This document shows, in pieces, positions 48,712-60,378 of a DNA stretch of 64,000 bases. A program made the position numbers and the translations under genes. The stretch covers positions 152,358-216,357 of the forward strand of contig NZ_CAJYEB010000003.1 of the NCBI RefSeq assembly GCF_913773735.1. The letters run 5' to 3'. A model generated the notes under the pieces. It did not search any database and was not told the origin of the DNA. It saw only the letters and a program-made list of their open reading frames with translations. This DNA is from an uncultured Massilia sp. (GTDB lineage Bacteria; Pseudomonadota; Gammaproteobacteria; Burkholderiales; Burkholderiaceae_D). Numbering within the stretch: position 1 is the stretch's first letter; each line of letters opens with the position of its first letter.

Positions 48712-49475
48712 ACCTGTTTTCCGTGGGTTTCCGCACCCTGTTCTACAAGGAGATCCTGCGCTTCTGGAAGGTGGCCACGCAGACCGTGGCCGCGCCGGTC
48801 GTGACCTCCATGCTCTACCTGCTGATCTTCGGCCACGTGCTCGAAGGGAAGGTGCAGATGCTGGACGGCGTGACCTACACCTCCTTCCTGATCCCGGGCC
48901 TGGTCATGATGAGCGTGCTGCAGAACGCGTTCGCCAACTCCTCGTCCTCGCTGATCCAGTCGAAGATCACCGGCAACCTGGTGTTCATCCTGCTGCCGCC
49001 GCTGTCGCACTGGGAAATCCTGTCGGCCTACGTGGCCGCCTCGATCGTGCGCGGCCTGGCCGTCGGCGCCGGCGTGTTCATCATCACCGCGTGGTTCGCC
49101 CACCTGAGCTTCACGGCGCCGCTGTGGATCGTCGTGTTCGCGCTGCTGGGCGCGGCCATCCTCGGCACCATGGGCGTGATCGCCGGCATCTGGGCCGAGA
49201 AGTTCGACCAGCTCGCCGCGTTCCAGAACTTCCTGATCATGCCTGCAACGTTTCTGGCCGGCGTGTTCTATTCGATCCAGAAACTGCCGCCATTCTGGCT
49301 GGCAGTCTCGCATTTCAACCCGTTCTTTTATATGATTGACGGGTTCCGTTACGGTTTCTTCGGCAAGTCGGACGTCTCGCCCTGGACCAGCCTGGCCATC
49401 GTCGCCGTGTTCTTCGTGGTCCTGGCCGCCGTCGCCATCAACATGCTCCGTCGCGGCTACAAGCTGCGTCACTGA
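48708..49475 (+). CDS. ABC-2 type transporter permease (YadH-like)
   Basis: The 255-residue product has six membrane helices and the ABC-2 signature LAAFQNFLIMPATFLAGVFY followed by FNPFFYMIDGFRYGFFG. The N-terminus carries RTLFYKEILRFWKVATQTVA, the coupling region before helix 1. It overlaps the ATPase gene by four bases and precedes the bolA-like gene by 18 bases. Confidence 0.93.
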   Translation: MNLFSVGFRTLFYKEILRFWKVATQTVAAPVVTSMLYLLIFGHVLEGKVQMLDGVTYTSFLIPGLVMMSVLQNAFANSSSSLIQSKITGNLVFILLPPLSHWEILSAYVAASIVRGLAVGAGVFIITAWFAHLSFTAPLWIVVFALLGAAILGTMGVIAGIWAEKFDQLAAFQNFLIMPATFLAGVFYSIQKLPPFWLAVSHFNPFFYMIDGFRYGFFGKSDVSPWTSLAIVAVFFVVLAAVAINMLRRGYKLRH

Positions 49476-49493
49476 TTTAACAGGATTGCCAAC

Positions 49494-49730
49494 GTGTCTA
49501 CCACACCCGAACTGATCCACGGCTACATCAAGAATGGCCTGGAGTGCACCCACCTGGAAGTGGAGGGCGACGGCCAGCATTTCAGCGCCGTCATCGTCTC
49601 GAACGCCTTCGCCGGCAAGAGCCGCATCCAGCGCCACCAGATCGTCTATGCCGCGCTGGGCGACCGCATGCGCGCCGAGATCCACGCGCTGTCGATGAAG
49701 ACCCTGACCCCGGAAGAGTACCAAGGATAA
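49494..49730 (+). CDS. BolA/IbaG family protein
   Basis: The 78-residue product starts at GTG. It shows the BolA fold segments [40 protein letters not shown] and the invariant [13 protein letters not shown] end. The position directly before murA is that of ibaG (yrbA) next to mla genes in proteobacteria. IbaG-type BolA proteins bind monothiol glutaredoxins and a [2Fe-2S] cluster; a CGFS glutaredoxin is encoded at 17067. Confidence 0.92.
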   Translation: MSTTPELIHGYIKNGLECTHLEVEGDGQHFSAVIVSNAFAGKSRIQRHQIVYAALGDRMRAEIHALSMKTLTPEEYQG

Positions 49731-49732
49731 TT

Positions 49733-50983
<1,251 letters not shown>

Positions 50984-51017
50984 CAGAACCTATCGGAATA
51001 GCCCCGTTCTTTACCAA

Positions 51018-51105
51018 CGTCGTCCCCGCGCAGGCGGGGACCCAGTTTCTGCATGCGTGTCGATTGCGCCAGCAGGATCGGGCCCTGGCCTGCGCCGGGG
51101 CGACG
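51018..51105. repeat. CGTCGTCCC-family inverted repeats between murA and hisG
   Basis: The left unit CGTCGTCCCCGCGCAGGCGG (51018-51037) continues GGACCCAG. The right unit, in reverse orientation, ends CTGCGCCGGGGCGACG-type sequence at 51105. Together they fill most of the 157-base gap before hisG, and either unit can form a GC hairpin. Confidence 0.72.
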
Positions 51106-51140
51106 GTGTCGAGTGCAGCGTTCCCCATCAAAGCAGTGAC

Positions 51141-51815
51141 ATGACCACCACCGACAGCCCCCAGCTGATCCTCGCCCTGTCCAAGGGCCGCATCTTCGAA
51201 GACACCCTGCCCCTGCTGCGCGCGGCCGGCATCGAGGTCCTGGAAAACCCCGAGACCTCGCGCAAGCTGATCCTCGCCACCAACGACCCCGGCATCCGCG
51301 TGCTGATCGTGCGCGCCAGCGACGTGCCGACCTACGTCCAGCATGGCGCCGCCGACTTCGGCGTGGCCGGCAAGGACGTGCTGCTCGAGCACGGCGGCGA
51401 AGGCCTGTACCAGCCGGTCGACCTGCGCATCGCCTGCTGCCGCATGTCGGTGGCGGTGAACGCCGGCTTCGACTACCGGAACGCCGTGCACCAGGGCGCG
51501 CGCCTGCGCGTGGCCACCAAGTTCGTGCACACGGCGCGCGAGCACTTCGCCAAGAAGGGCGTGCACGTCGACCTGATCAAGCTGTACGGCTCGATGGAGC
51601 TGGCGCCGCTGGTCGGCCTGTCCGACGCGATCGTCGACGTGGTGTCCACCGGCGGCACGCTGCGCGCCAACAACCTGGTCGAGGTCGAGAAGATCATGGA
51701 CATCTCCTCGCGCCTGGTCGTCAACCAGGCCGCGCTCAAGCTCAAGCGCGAGCGCCTGCAACCCATCATCGAGGCCTTCGACGCGGCCTCCAAGCTGCAA
51801 GGGCAAACCGCATGA
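51141..51815 (+). CDS. hisG: ATP phosphoribosyltransferase, short form
   Basis: The 224-residue product is the short HisG type, lacking the C-terminal regulatory ACT-like domain, and therefore needs HisZ for activity and feedback control; hisZ is not in this window. Motifs seen are [33 protein letters not shown] and the PRPP loop [18 protein letters not shown]. It catalyses the first step of histidine synthesis. It overlaps hisD by four bases. Confidence 0.96.
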   Translation: MTTTDSPQLILALSKGRIFEDTLPLLRAAGIEVLENPETSRKLILATNDPGIRVLIVRASDVPTYVQHGAADFGVAGKDVLLEHGGEGLYQPVDLRIACCRMSVAVNAGFDYRNAVHQGARLRVATKFVHTAREHFAKKGVHVDLIKLYGSMELAPLVGLSDAIVDVVSTGGTLRANNLVEVEKIMDISSRLVVNQAALKLKRERLQPIIEAFDAASKLQGQTA

Positions 51816-53137
51816 ACATCCAGGTCCGCAAGCTCGACTCCACCGCCGCCGACTTCCAGCAGACCCTGAGCGCGCTGCTCGCGTTCGAGGCCGAGACCGA
51901 CGACGCCATCGAATCGGCCGTCGCGGCCATCCTCGCCGACGTCAGGAAGCGCGGCGACGCCGCCGTGCTGGACTACACGAACCGGTTCGACCGCCTGCCG
52001 GACGGCGGCGCCGCCACCATGGCCGCGCTCGAAGTCGGCCAGGAAGAACTGGACGCGGCGCTGGCCGCGCTGCCCGAGGCCCAGCGCGCCGCGCTGCAGG
52101 TGGCGGCCGAACGCATCCGCGTGTTCCACGCGCGCCAGAAGCAGGAACTGAACGGTTTCAGCTACACCGAGCCGGACGGCACGGTGCTGGGCCAGCGCGT
52201 CACGCCGCTGGACCGCGTCGGCATCTACGTCCCGGGCGGCAAGGCCGCGTATCCGTCGTCGGTGCTGATGAACGCGATTCCCGCCCAGGTGGCCGGCGTG
52301 AAGGACATCGTGATGGTCGTGCCGACCCCGGACGGCGTCAAGAACCGCATGGTGCTGGCCGCGGCAGCGATCGCCGGCGTCACGCGCGTGATCACCATCG
52401 GCGGTGCCCAGGCCGTGGCCGCGCTGGCCTACGGCACCGACAGCATTCCGCCGGTCGACAAGATCGTCGGCCCCGGCAATGCCTACGTGGCGGCGGCCAA
52501 GCGCCGCGTGTTCGGCACCGTGGGCATCGACATGATCGCCGGCCCGTCCGAGATCCTGATCGTCTGCGACGGCACCACCGACCCGGACTGGGTCGCCATG
52601 GACCTGTTCTCGCAGGCCGAGCACGACGAGCTGGCCCAGGCCATCCTGCTGTGCCCGGACGCCGGCTACATCGCGCAGGTCGAGGCCAGCATCCACAAGC
52701 TGCTGCCCACGATGCCGCGCAAGGACACCATCGCCACCTCGCTGACCGACCGCGGCGCCTTGGTAAAAGTGCGCGACATGGACGAGGCCTGCGCCATCGC
52801 CAACGCCATCGCCGCCGAGCACCTGGAGATCTCGGCCGCGGACCCGCAGCGGTGGGCGGACAAGATCCGCCACGCCGGCGCGATGTTCCTGGGCCGCTTC
52901 TCGTCCGAGTCGCTGGGCGACTACTGCTGCGGCCCGAACCACGTGCTGCCGACCTCGCGCACGGCGCGCTTCTCGTCGCCGCTGGGCGTGTACGACTTCC
53001 AGAAGCGCTCGTCGGTGCTGTTCGTGTCCGAAGCCGGCGCCCAGACGCTGGGCCGCGTGGCGGCCGAGCTGGCGTACGGCGAGGGGCTGCAGGCGCATGC
53101 GCGCAGCGCGGAGTTGAGGCTCAAGTCGGCATCATGA
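51812..53137 (+). CDS. hisD: Histidinol dehydrogenase
   Basis: The 441-residue product shows the signature [20 protein letters not shown] then [13 protein letters not shown], the zinc-site segment [16 protein letters not shown], and [20 protein letters not shown] with catalytic His residues. It oxidises L-histidinol to histidine with 2 NAD. Its stop codon overlaps the start of the methyltransferase gene (ATGA), tying the two translationally. Confidence 0.97.
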   Translation: MNIQVRKLDSTAADFQQTLSALLAFEAETDDAIESAVAAILADVRKRGDAAVLDYTNRFDRLPDGGAATMAALEVGQEELDAALAALPEAQRAALQVAAERIRVFHARQKQELNGFSYTEPDGTVLGQRVTPLDRVGIYVPGGKAAYPSSVLMNAIPAQVAGVKDIVMVVPTPDGVKNRMVLAAAAIAGVTRVITIGGAQAVAALAYGTDSIPPVDKIVGPGNAYVAAAKRRVFGTVGIDMIAGPSEILIVCDGTTDPDWVAMDLFSQAEHDELAQAILLCPDAGYIAQVEASIHKLLPTMPRKDTIATSLTDRGALVKVRDMDEACAIANAIAAEHLEISAADPQRWADKIRHAGAMFLGRFSSESLGDYCCGPNHVLPTSRTARFSSPLGVYDFQKRSSVLFVSEAGAQTLGRVAAELAYGEGLQAHARSAELRLKSAS

Positions 53138-53988
53138 CCCCCTGGCTCGACCAGGTGTTCTGCGAGGATGCGCTGGCCGGGCTGGCGCGCATCCCCGACG
53201 GATCCATCGACCTGGTGCTGACCGATCCGCCGTACAACCTCGGCAAGGACTACGGCAACGCCTCCGACCGCCAGAGCGTCGAGGACTACCTGGCGTGGAC
53301 CGAGCGCTGGATCGACGCCGTGCTGCCCAAGCTGAAGGACAACGGCAGCCTGTACATCTTCCTCACATGGCGCTATGCTCCCGAGATCTTTGTGATGCTC
53401 AAGCGCCGCATGACGATGATGAACGAGATCATCTGGGACCGCCGCGTGCCCTCGATGGGCGGCAGTACCCGCAGCTTCAGCTCGGTGCACGACACCATCG
53501 GCTTCTTCGTGAAGCGCAAGGATTACTATTTCGACCTGGACGCCGTGCGTATCCCGTACGACGCCGCCACGAAGAAGGCGCGATCGCGCTCGATCTTCGT
53601 CGGCGCCAAGTGGCTGGAAGTGGGCTACAACCCCAAGGACCTGTGGAGCGTGTCGCGGCTGCATCGCGAACATGCGGAACGGGTCGACCATCCGACCCAG
53701 AAGCCGCTCGAGATCATCGAGCGCATGGTGAAGGCGTCCTGCCCGCCGGGCGGCGTCGTGCTCGACCCGTTCATGGGCAGCGGCACGACGGCGCTGGCGG
53801 CCAAGCGCCTCGGCAGGCACTATGCCGGCTTCGAACTGAACCCCGCCTATTGCGCGATCCTCGAAGCGCGGCTGGCGGCGCCCGAGGTGCCGCCGACGCT
53901 GGCGAAGAAGCGCGGCGCGGCCGCGCGCAGGAAAGCCGCTGCCGCCGCCGTGCCCGCGGCGGCCGCCATCCCGGGCGAAGCGACCTGA
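53134..53988 (+). CDS. Orphan site-specific DNA methyltransferase (beta class)
   Basis: The 284-residue product has the amino-methyltransferase motif [12 protein letters not shown] (residues 31-40) before motif [21 protein letters not shown] (about 208-228). That order marks a beta-class N6-adenine or N4-cytosine enzyme of the CcrM/RsrI group. [13 protein letters not shown] (motif X) is intact. A low-complexity Lys/Ala tail begins at about 255. No restriction gene is near. It overlaps hisD by four bases and lies before hisC, so it is transcribed within the histidine operon. Target sequence unknown. Confidence 0.9.
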   Translation: MTPWLDQVFCEDALAGLARIPDGSIDLVLTDPPYNLGKDYGNASDRQSVEDYLAWTERWIDAVLPKLKDNGSLYIFLTWRYAPEIFVMLKRRMTMMNEIIWDRRVPSMGGSTRSFSSVHDTIGFFVKRKDYYFDLDAVRIPYDAATKKARSRSIFVGAKWLEVGYNPKDLWSVSRLHREHAERVDHPTQKPLEIIERMVKASCPPGGVVLDPFMGSGTTALAAKRLGRHYAGFELNPAYCAILEARLAAPEVPPTLAKKRGAAARRKAAAAAVPAAAAIPGEAT

Positions 53989-53999
53989 CATCCAACATG

Positions 54000-54019
54000 G
54001 TTCCCGCCCGCGCGGGAAC
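54000..54019. repeat. Short hairpin repeat between methyltransferase and hisC
   Basis: GTTCCCGC and GCGGGAAC form a perfect 8-bp stem across a CCGC loop, followed by GACGG. It is a short relative of the CGTC-TTCCCGC repeats (compare 12229) inside the his operon. Confidence 0.6.
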
Positions 54020-54052
54020 GACGGCGTATCGAACATGACTGAGAAAGACACC

Positions 54053-55156
54053 ATGACCCGCATCGACCACCTCATCGCCAACACGATCCGCGAAGACGTG
54101 CGTGCCGGCCATGTCTACAACGTCCCGGACGCGAGCGGCTACGTCAAGCTCGACGCGATGGAAAACCCGTACGTGCTGCCCGAATCGCTGCGCATCGAGC
54201 TGGGACGGCGCCTGGCCGACGCCGCCCTGAACCGCTACCCGGTGCCGTCGTACGCCACGCTCAAGCAACGCATCCGCGCCAGGCTGGGCGTGCCGGCGGG
54301 GCACGACGTCATCCTCGGCAACGGCTCCGACGAGATCATCGCTATCCTGTGTATGGCCTGCGCCCGGCAAATGCCGAACGGGAAAGGCGGCCGCGCCGTG
54401 GTGCTGGCGCCGGTCCCGGCCTTCGTGATGTTCCAGCGCTCGGCCCAGTTCGCGGGCATGGACTTCGTCGGCGTGCCCCTGAAGCCGGACTTCTCGCTCG
54501 ACATGCCGGCCATGCTGGCCGCCATCGCCGAACACCGGCCGGCGCTGGTGTTCCTGGCCTACCCGAACAACCCTACCGGCAACCTGTACGACGCCGCCGA
54601 CATGGTCGCGATCATCGAGGCATTGGGCGAGACCGGCATCGCCGTGGTCGACGAGGCGTACCAGCCGTTCGCCGGCACCAGCTTCATGGCGCGCCTGCCG
54701 CAGTATCCGAACATGGTCGTGATGCGCACGCTCTCCAAGCTGGGCCTGGCCGGCATCCGCCTGGGCTACCTGGCCGCGGCGCCGGCCCTGCTGGAGCAGT
54801 TCGACAAGGTGCGTCCGCCCTACAACATCAACGTGCTGACCCAGGTGGCGGCCGAGTTCGCACTGGACCACCTGGACGTGCTGGACGGGCAGGCGGCCCT
54901 GCTGAACGCGGCGCGCGCCGACCTGGCGCAGGCGCTGGCGGCGCTGCCGGGCGTGACGGTATTCCCGTCGAGCGCGAATTTCATTACCCTGCGCGTACCC
55001 GATCCGCAGCAGACCTGCGCTAAACTGTTCGAAGCACGGGTGTTGATCAAGAATTTGAGTAGAATGCACGCATTGCTGGCCGGTTGCATCCGTGTGACCG
55101 TCAGCACCCCGGAAGAGAATTCCGTATTCCTGAATGCCCTGAAGGCTTCCCTGTAA
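54053..55156 (+). CDS. hisC: Histidinol-phosphate aminotransferase
   Basis: The product is 367 residues from [20 protein letters not shown]; an in-frame ATG at 54035 would add six residues. Fold-type I aminotransferase motifs are present: [47 protein letters not shown] and the PLP lysine in [15 protein letters not shown]. It transaminates imidazole-acetol phosphate with glutamate. The stop codon shares one base with the hisB start (TAATG). Confidence 0.95.
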   Translation: MTRIDHLIANTIREDVRAGHVYNVPDASGYVKLDAMENPYVLPESLRIELGRRLADAALNRYPVPSYATLKQRIRARLGVPAGHDVILGNGSDEIIAILCMACARQMPNGKGGRAVVLAPVPAFVMFQRSAQFAGMDFVGVPLKPDFSLDMPAMLAAIAEHRPALVFLAYPNNPTGNLYDAADMVAIIEALGETGIAVVDEAYQPFAGTSFMARLPQYPNMVVMRTLSKLGLAGIRLGYLAAAPALLEQFDKVRPPYNINVLTQVAAEFALDHLDVLDGQAALLNAARADLAQALAALPGVTVFPSSANFITLRVPDPQQTCAKLFEARVLIKNLSRMHALLAGCIRVTVSTPEENSVFLNALKASL

Positions 55157-55746
55157 TGACCCGCACCGCAGAAATCACGCGCAACACCAGCGAGACGCAG
55201 ATCCGCGTCGCCCTGAACCTGGACGGCACCGGCCGCCAGAAACTCGACACCGGGGTGCCGTTCCTCGACCACATGCTGGACCAGATCGCCCGCCACGGGC
55301 TGATCGACCTCGAGGTCGAGGCGGTCGGCGACCTGCACATCGACGACCACCATACCGTCGAGGACACCGGCATCACGCTGGGCATGGCGGTGGCCAGGGC
55401 CATCGGCGACAAGAAGGGCATCCGCCGCTACGGCCATGCCTACGTGCCGCTGGACGAGGCGCTGTCGCGCGTCGTGATCGATTTCTCGGGGCGCCCGGGC
55501 CTGGAATGGCACGTGCCGTTCACCCGCGCCACCATCGGCCGCTTCGACGTCGACCTGACCATCGAGTTCTTCCGCGGCTTCGTCAACCATGCGGGCGTCA
55601 CGCTGCACGTCGACAATCTGCGCGGCGTGAACGCGCATCACCAGTGCGAGACCGTGTTCAAGGCCTTCGGCCGCGCGCTGCGCATGGCGTCCGAGCTGGA
55701 CGAGCGCGCGCTGGGCACGATCCCGTCGACCAAGGGCAGCCTGTAA
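55156..55746 (+). CDS. hisB: Imidazoleglycerol-phosphate dehydratase
   Basis: The 196-residue product is the monofunctional dehydratase, without the phosphatase domain of enterobacterial HisB. The metal-binding repeats are seen as [42 protein letters not shown] and [14 protein letters not shown]. Histidinol-phosphate phosphatase must therefore be encoded elsewhere. It is directly coupled to hisC and lies 12 bases before hisH. Confidence 0.97.
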   Translation: MTRTAEITRNTSETQIRVALNLDGTGRQKLDTGVPFLDHMLDQIARHGLIDLEVEAVGDLHIDDHHTVEDTGITLGMAVARAIGDKKGIRRYGHAYVPLDEALSRVVIDFSGRPGLEWHVPFTRATIGRFDVDLTIEFFRGFVNHAGVTLHVDNLRGVNAHHQCETVFKAFGRALRMASELDERALGTIPSTKGSL

Positions 55747-55758
55747 GGATCGATCGTC

Positions 55759-56397
55759 ATGACGAACAGGATTGTGGTGATCGACGGCGTGGGCAACCTG
55801 CGCTCGGTGGTGCAGGCGCTGCGCGCCGTGGCGCCCGAGGCCGACGTGCGGGTGTCGAACGACCCGGCCGTCATCGACGCGGCCGACCGCGTGGTGCTGC
55901 CGGGCCAGGGCGCGATGCGCGACTGCATGCAGAGCCTGCGCGACTCCGGCGCCCAGGAGGCCCTGCTGCGCGCCGTGAAGACGCGCCCGGTGATGGGCGT
56001 GTGCGTGGGCGAGCAGATGCTGTTCGACCTGAGCGAGGAGGGCATGGAGCCCGGCCTGGGCCTGATGCCCGGCAAGGTAGTGCGCTTCCGCCTCGACGGC
56101 AGGCTGCAGGCCGACGGCTCGCGCTTCAAGGTGCCGCAGATGGGCTGGAACCGCGTGCGCCAGTCGCGCGCCCACCCGCTGTGGGACGGCGTGGCCGACA
56201 ACAGTTATTTCTATTTCGTGCACAGCTACTACGCCGTGCCCGACGATCCGCGGCACACCATCGGCGAGGCCGATTATGGCGCGCCGTACTGCTGCGCGGT
56301 CGCGATGGACAACGTCGTCGCGACCCAGTTCCACCCCGAGAAAAGCGCCGACGCCGGCCTGCAGCTGTACCAGAATTTCGTCCACTGGAAACCCTGA
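55759..56397 (+). CDS. hisH: Imidazole glycerol phosphate synthase, glutaminase subunit
   Basis: The 212-residue class I glutamine amidotransferase has the triad Cys82 ([10 protein letters not shown]), His192 and Glu194 ([10 protein letters not shown]), and PQMGWNRV, which contacts HisF. It supplies ammonia to HisF. The gene is the usual distance from hisB, with hisA 48 bases downstream. Confidence 0.96.
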   Translation: MTNRIVVIDGVGNLRSVVQALRAVAPEADVRVSNDPAVIDAADRVVLPGQGAMRDCMQSLRDSGAQEALLRAVKTRPVMGVCVGEQMLFDLSEEGMEPGLGLMPGKVVRFRLDGRLQADGSRFKVPQMGWNRVRQSRAHPLWDGVADNSYFYFVHSYYAVPDDPRHTIGEADYGAPYCCAVAMDNVVATQFHPEKSADAGLQLYQNFVHWKP

Positions 56398-56445
56398 CCC
56401 GTTCCGTAACCCCTCGTCCCAGCCCTTAACCAAACGATACCGATC

Positions 56446-57222
56446 ATGCTGCTGATCCCCGCCATCGACCTGAAAGACGGTCACTGCGTTCGCCTGAAAC
56501 AGGGCGATATGGACCTCGCCACCGTGTTTTCCGAAGATCCCGCCGAGATGGCGCTGCACTGGCTCAAGAAGGGTGCGCGCCGTCTGCACCTGGTCGACCT
56601 GAACGGCGCGTTCGCGGGCAAGCCGAAGAACGAGGAAGCGATCAAGTCGATCCTGGCCGTGGTGCAGGACTTCGCCGTCGAGAACGGGCTGGACGAGATC
56701 CCGGTCCAGCTGGGCGGCGGCATCCGCGACCTCGACACCATCGAGCGCTACCTCGACGACGGCATCAGCTACATCATCGTCGGCACGGCCGCCGTCAAGA
56801 ACCCGGGCTTCCTGCACGACGCCTGCGGCGCCTTCCCCGGTCACATCATCGTCGGCCTGGACGCCAAGGACGGCAAGGTCGCCACCGACGGCTGGAGCAA
56901 GATGTCGGGCCACGAAGTCATCGACCTGGCCAGGAAGTTCGAAGGCTACGGCGTCGAATCGATCGTCTACACCGACATCGGCCGCGACGGCATGATGGGC
57001 GGCGTGAACATCGAGGCGACCGTGCGCCTGGCGCAGGCCGTGCGCATCCCGATCATCGCCTCCGGCGGCCTGCACAACCTGGCCGACGTCGAGGCGCTGT
57101 GCGCGGTGCAGGACGAAGGCATCGAAGGCGTGATCTGCGGCCGCTCGATCTACGAGGGCACGCTCGACCTGGCCAGCGCGCAGGAACGCGCGGACGAGCT
57201 GACCGAAGGCGCGCAGGCCTAA
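56446..57222 (+). CDS. hisA: ProFAR isomerase (HisA)
   Basis: The 258-residue (beta-alpha)8 barrel starts [20 protein letters not shown] with catalytic Asp8. It has the phosphate loops [16 protein letters not shown] and [15 protein letters not shown], and the Asp in [15 protein letters not shown]. It performs the Amadori rearrangement of ProFAR. It is separated from hisF by a 126-base gap with inverted repeats, whereas most other gaps in the operon are short or absent. Confidence 0.96.
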   Translation: MLLIPAIDLKDGHCVRLKQGDMDLATVFSEDPAEMALHWLKKGARRLHLVDLNGAFAGKPKNEEAIKSILAVVQDFAVENGLDEIPVQLGGGIRDLDTIERYLDDGISYIIVGTAAVKNPGFLHDACGAFPGHIIVGLDAKDGKVATDGWSKMSGHEVIDLARKFEGYGVESIVYTDIGRDGMMGGVNIEATVRLAQAVRIPIIASGGLHNLADVEALCAVQDEGIEGVICGRSIYEGTLDLASAQERADELTEGAQA

Positions 57223-57240
57223 GCCGCCGCCACGTATGAA

Positions 57241-57327
57241 ACGTCGTCCCGGCGCAGGCCGGGACCCAGGTTCTGTACGCAGACGGTTCACGCAAAAATT
57301 GGGCCCCGGCCTTCGCCGGGGCGACGT
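57241..57327. repeat. CGTCGTCCC-family inverted repeats between hisA and hisF
   Basis: ACGTCGTCCCGGCGCAGGCC (57241-57260), continuing GGGACCCAG, and its inverted partner GGGCCCCGGCCTTCGCCGGG (57301-57320), continuing GCGACGT, face each other across 31 bases. ACGTCG and CGACGT mark the outer ends. It is the same family as at 36691 and 51018. Confidence 0.75.
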
Positions 57328-57348
57328 TGTTCAAGCCATCTACATTTT

Positions 57349-58110
<762 letters not shown>

Positions 58111-58118
58111 AACGACAC

Positions 58119-58553
58119 ATGATCAGTCCGACGACGACCCCATCGATCCCGGCCCAGCCCTGGCTCAAGAAAGTCAAATGGGACGAGCACGGCCTGGTGC
58201 CGGTGATCGCCCAGGAAGCCTCCAGCGGCGACATCCTGATGTTCGCCTGGATGAACCGCGAGGCACTGGCCAGGACCGTGGAACTGGGCGAGGCCGTGTA
58301 CTGGAGCCGCTCGCGCAAGAAGCTGTGGCACAAGGGCGAAGAGTCCGGCCACGTGCAGAAGGTGCTGGAAATCCGCCTCGACTGCGACGAGGACGTGGTG
58401 CTGCTGAAGGTCGAGCAGGCCGGCGGCATCGCCTGCCACACCGGCCGCCATTCCTGCTTCTTCCAGAAGTTCGACAACGGCGACTGGCACAGCGTCGACC
58501 CCGTGCTGCAGGATCCCGATACCATCTACACGAACCCGAAGAAGAGCAAATGA
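58119..58553 (+). CDS. hisI: Phosphoribosyl-AMP cyclohydrolase
   Basis: The 144-residue product is the stand-alone cyclohydrolase. It shows [40 protein letters not shown] and the metal ligands [15 protein letters not shown] and [10 protein letters not shown]. The N-terminal 12 residues are a Thr/Pro-rich extension. It overlaps hisE by four bases. Confidence 0.96.
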   Translation: MISPTTTPSIPAQPWLKKVKWDEHGLVPVIAQEASSGDILMFAWMNREALARTVELGEAVYWSRSRKKLWHKGEESGHVQKVLEIRLDCDEDVVLLKVEQAGGIACHTGRHSCFFQKFDNGDWHSVDPVLQDPDTIYTNPKKSK

Positions 58554-58891
58554 GCGACATCCTCGACCGCGTCGCCGCGGTCATCGCCGCGCGCAAGCCG
58601 GAACACGGCGGCGACCCGGCCACCTCCTACGTGGCGAAGCTGTTCGCCAAGGGCGACGACGCCATCCTGAAAAAGATCGGCGAGGAAGCCGTCGAGACCG
58701 TGATGGCCGCCAAGGACGTGCGCGCCGGCGCCGACCCGTCCAAGCTGCTGTACGAGACGGCCGACCTGTGGTTCCATTCGCTGGTGCTGCTGGCGCAGTT
58801 CGGCCTCACGCCGCAACAGGTGCTGGACGAGCTGGCGCGCCGCGAAGGCGTGTCCGGCATTGCCGAAAAAGCGTCGCGTCCGCGCGACTGA
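58550..58891 (+). CDS. hisE: Phosphoribosyl-ATP pyrophosphatase
   Basis: The 113-residue all-helical MazG-like enzyme contains [31 protein letters not shown] and [20 protein letters not shown], with the conserved acidic residues. HisI and HisE are separate proteins here, unlike the fused enterobacterial HisIE. It is the last his gene, and the HIT gene follows after 102 bases. Confidence 0.96.
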   Translation: MSDILDRVAAVIAARKPEHGGDPATSYVAKLFAKGDDAILKKIGEEAVETVMAAKDVRAGADPSKLLYETADLWFHSLVLLAQFGLTPQQVLDELARREGVSGIAEKASRPRD

Positions 58892-58993
58892 GCCGTATAA
58901 ATCGTTGCCTGCGGTCATCCCGCTGTCATTCGAATTGGATACAATTTCGGGCTTGCCCTCGCACGTGGCAGGCGCCATCTGATGGAGAGAACC

Positions 58994-59368
58994 ATGGATA
59001 ACTGTATCTTCTGCAAGATCGCCGCCAGGCAGATCCCGGCCAGCGTGGTGTACGAGGACGACGACGTGCTCGCGTTCAAGGATATCAACCCGGCCGCGCC
59101 GGTGCACCTGCTGGTGATCCCGAAGCGGCACGTCGACACGCTGTCGGATTGCACGGACGAGCATGCGCCGCTGCTCGGCAAGATGCTGGCGCTGGCCCCG
59201 AAGCTGGCGGCCGAACACGGCATCGCCGTCGGGACGGATGCCGACGGCCAGCGCAGCGGCGGCTTCAAGACCCTCGTCAACAGCGGTCCGGACGGCGGCC
59301 AGGAGGTCTACCACCTGCACCTGCACGTGTATGGCGGGGCGCGGCCGTGGCGCGGGCTGGGTACCTGA
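58994..59368 (+). CDS. HIT family nucleotide-binding protein
   Basis: The 124-residue product starts MDNCIFCKIAARQIPASVVY, chosen over an ATG 12 bases upstream because GGAGAG lies before it. The histidine triad is HLHLHVYGG, and CIFCKI is the usual zinc-type N-terminus of the HinT branch. HinT enzymes hydrolyse adenosine phosphoramidates. The position between hisE and tatA is common in betaproteobacteria. Confidence 0.95.
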   Translation: MDNCIFCKIAARQIPASVVYEDDDVLAFKDINPAAPVHLLVIPKRHVDTLSDCTDEHAPLLGKMLALAPKLAAEHGIAVGTDADGQRSGGFKTLVNSGPDGGQEVYHLHLHVYGGARPWRGLGT

Positions 59369-59376
59369 CAAGGTAA

Positions 59377-59497
59377 GGGGACCTCGTCAAACCGTAGCGA
59401 GCGGCAGCAATTTTGGCCGAGAAGCGCAGCTGTACGCGAGTACAGCGAGCATCGCAGGCCAAAAGTGCAACGCGCAGTAGGTTTGGCGGGGTTCCCC
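59377..59497. repeat. Long imperfect palindrome between HIT gene and tatA
   Basis: Nested inverted segments span about 120 bases: GGGGACCTCG-CAAACC (59377-59393) against GGTTTGGCGGGG-TTCCCC (59480-59497), TTTTGGCC (59411-59418) against GGCCAAAA (59457-59464), and CTGTAC (59430-59435) against GTACAG (59440-59445) across a GCGA tip. The transcript could fold into one long hairpin. It resembles a dispersed structured element or attenuator more than a terminator, as no T-run follows. Confidence 0.65.
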
Positions 59498-59584
59498 AAA
59501 GGAAAGGGAGCGTTCCGTTCCCGCATCGCTTATACTGCGCGTGGCTTCACGCGAAATCGGGCAAGCGCCCGCAAGGAGAAAACA

Positions 59585-59824
59585 ATGGGTTCGTTAAGCA
59601 TTTGGCACTGGGTGATCGTGCTGGTCATCGTGATGCTCGTGTTCGGTACCAAGAAGCTGGGCAATATCGGCTCCGACCTGGGCAAGGCCGTCAAGGGTTT
59701 CAAGGATGGCGTGAAGAACGACGACGACAAGCATGGCGACGCCTCGGACATGCCGCCGGTGCAGCAGAAGGTGGCCGACAAGTCGACCATCGACGTCGAG
59801 ACGCGCGAAAAGAACCGGTCCTGA
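59585..59824 (+). CDS. tatA: Twin-arginine translocase subunit TatA
   Basis: The 79-residue product starts [20 protein letters not shown]: one short membrane helix, then the [20 protein letters not shown] amphipathic helix with the family FG-x-x-x-LP-like hinge, and an acidic tail. It forms the variable pore of the Tat system that exports folded proteins. AAGGAG precedes the ATG. It is followed by tatB and tatC. Confidence 0.96.
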   Translation: MGSLSIWHWVIVLVIVMLVFGTKKLGNIGSDLGKAVKGFKDGVKNDDDKHGDASDMPPVQQKVADKSTIDVETREKNRS

Positions 59825-59838
59825 TCGCAGCGTAGAGC

Positions 59839-60378
59839 ATGATCGATCTCGGTCTTACCAAACTCGCCATCATCGGCGCGGTGGCGCTCGTGGTGATCGG
59901 CCCCGAAAAGCTGCCGAAGGTGGCGCGCATGGCCGGCACCCTGTACGGGCGCGCCCAGCGCTACCTGAACGAGGTCAAGACCGAGGTGTCGCGCGAGATC
60001 GAGATGGAAGAGCTGCGCAACCTGCACAAGGAAGTCCAGGACACCGCGCACAACTTCAGGAACGAGGTCGAGACCGCGAAGTCCGGCTTCGAGCAGGGCG
60101 TCTCTTCCCACCTCGACGAGGTCGAATCGGCCTGGCGCGGCGAAGAGGCGGCCGACAAGGCGCATGCCGCGGCGATCGCTTCCGGCGCCAGCTTCACCGC
60201 CACGCCGGATGACCTCGACCGCAAGGCGCGCGACTTCCGCCGCAAGAGGCTGGCCAAGACTTCCAGCATCCCGGCCTGGTACAAGAACCGCAACAATGCC
60301 CGCCAGCACGTGCTGTCCGGCGCGGCCCGCGTGCGCAAGTTCCGTCCCGGCGCCAAATCCAACACCTCCTTTTTCTGA
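59839..60378 (+). CDS. tatB: Twin-arginine translocase subunit TatB
   Basis: The 179-residue product has an N-terminal helix (MIDLGLTKLAIIGAVALVVI), the GPEKLPKVARMAG hinge with Glu/Pro typical of TatB, and a long charged cytoplasmic helix. A C-terminal basic tail holds RVRKFRPGAKSNTSFF. TatB joins TatC to form the substrate receptor. Its stop shares a base with the tatC start (TGATG). Confidence 0.95.
   Translation: MIDLGLTKLAIIGAVALVVIGPEKLPKVARMAGTLYGRAQRYLNEVKTEVSREIEMEELRNLHKEVQDTAHNFRNEVETAKSGFEQGVSSHLDEVESAWRGEEAADKAHAAAIASGASFTATPDDLDRKARDFRRKRLAKTSSIPAWYKNRNNARQHVLSGAARVRKFRPGAKSNTSFF

Noticed and set aside
53134..53988. Restriction-modification system or phage origin for the methyltransferase
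   Set aside because: No nuclease or phage gene is near, GC content looks like that of the flanking his genes, and the four-base overlap with hisD argues for long residence in the operon.
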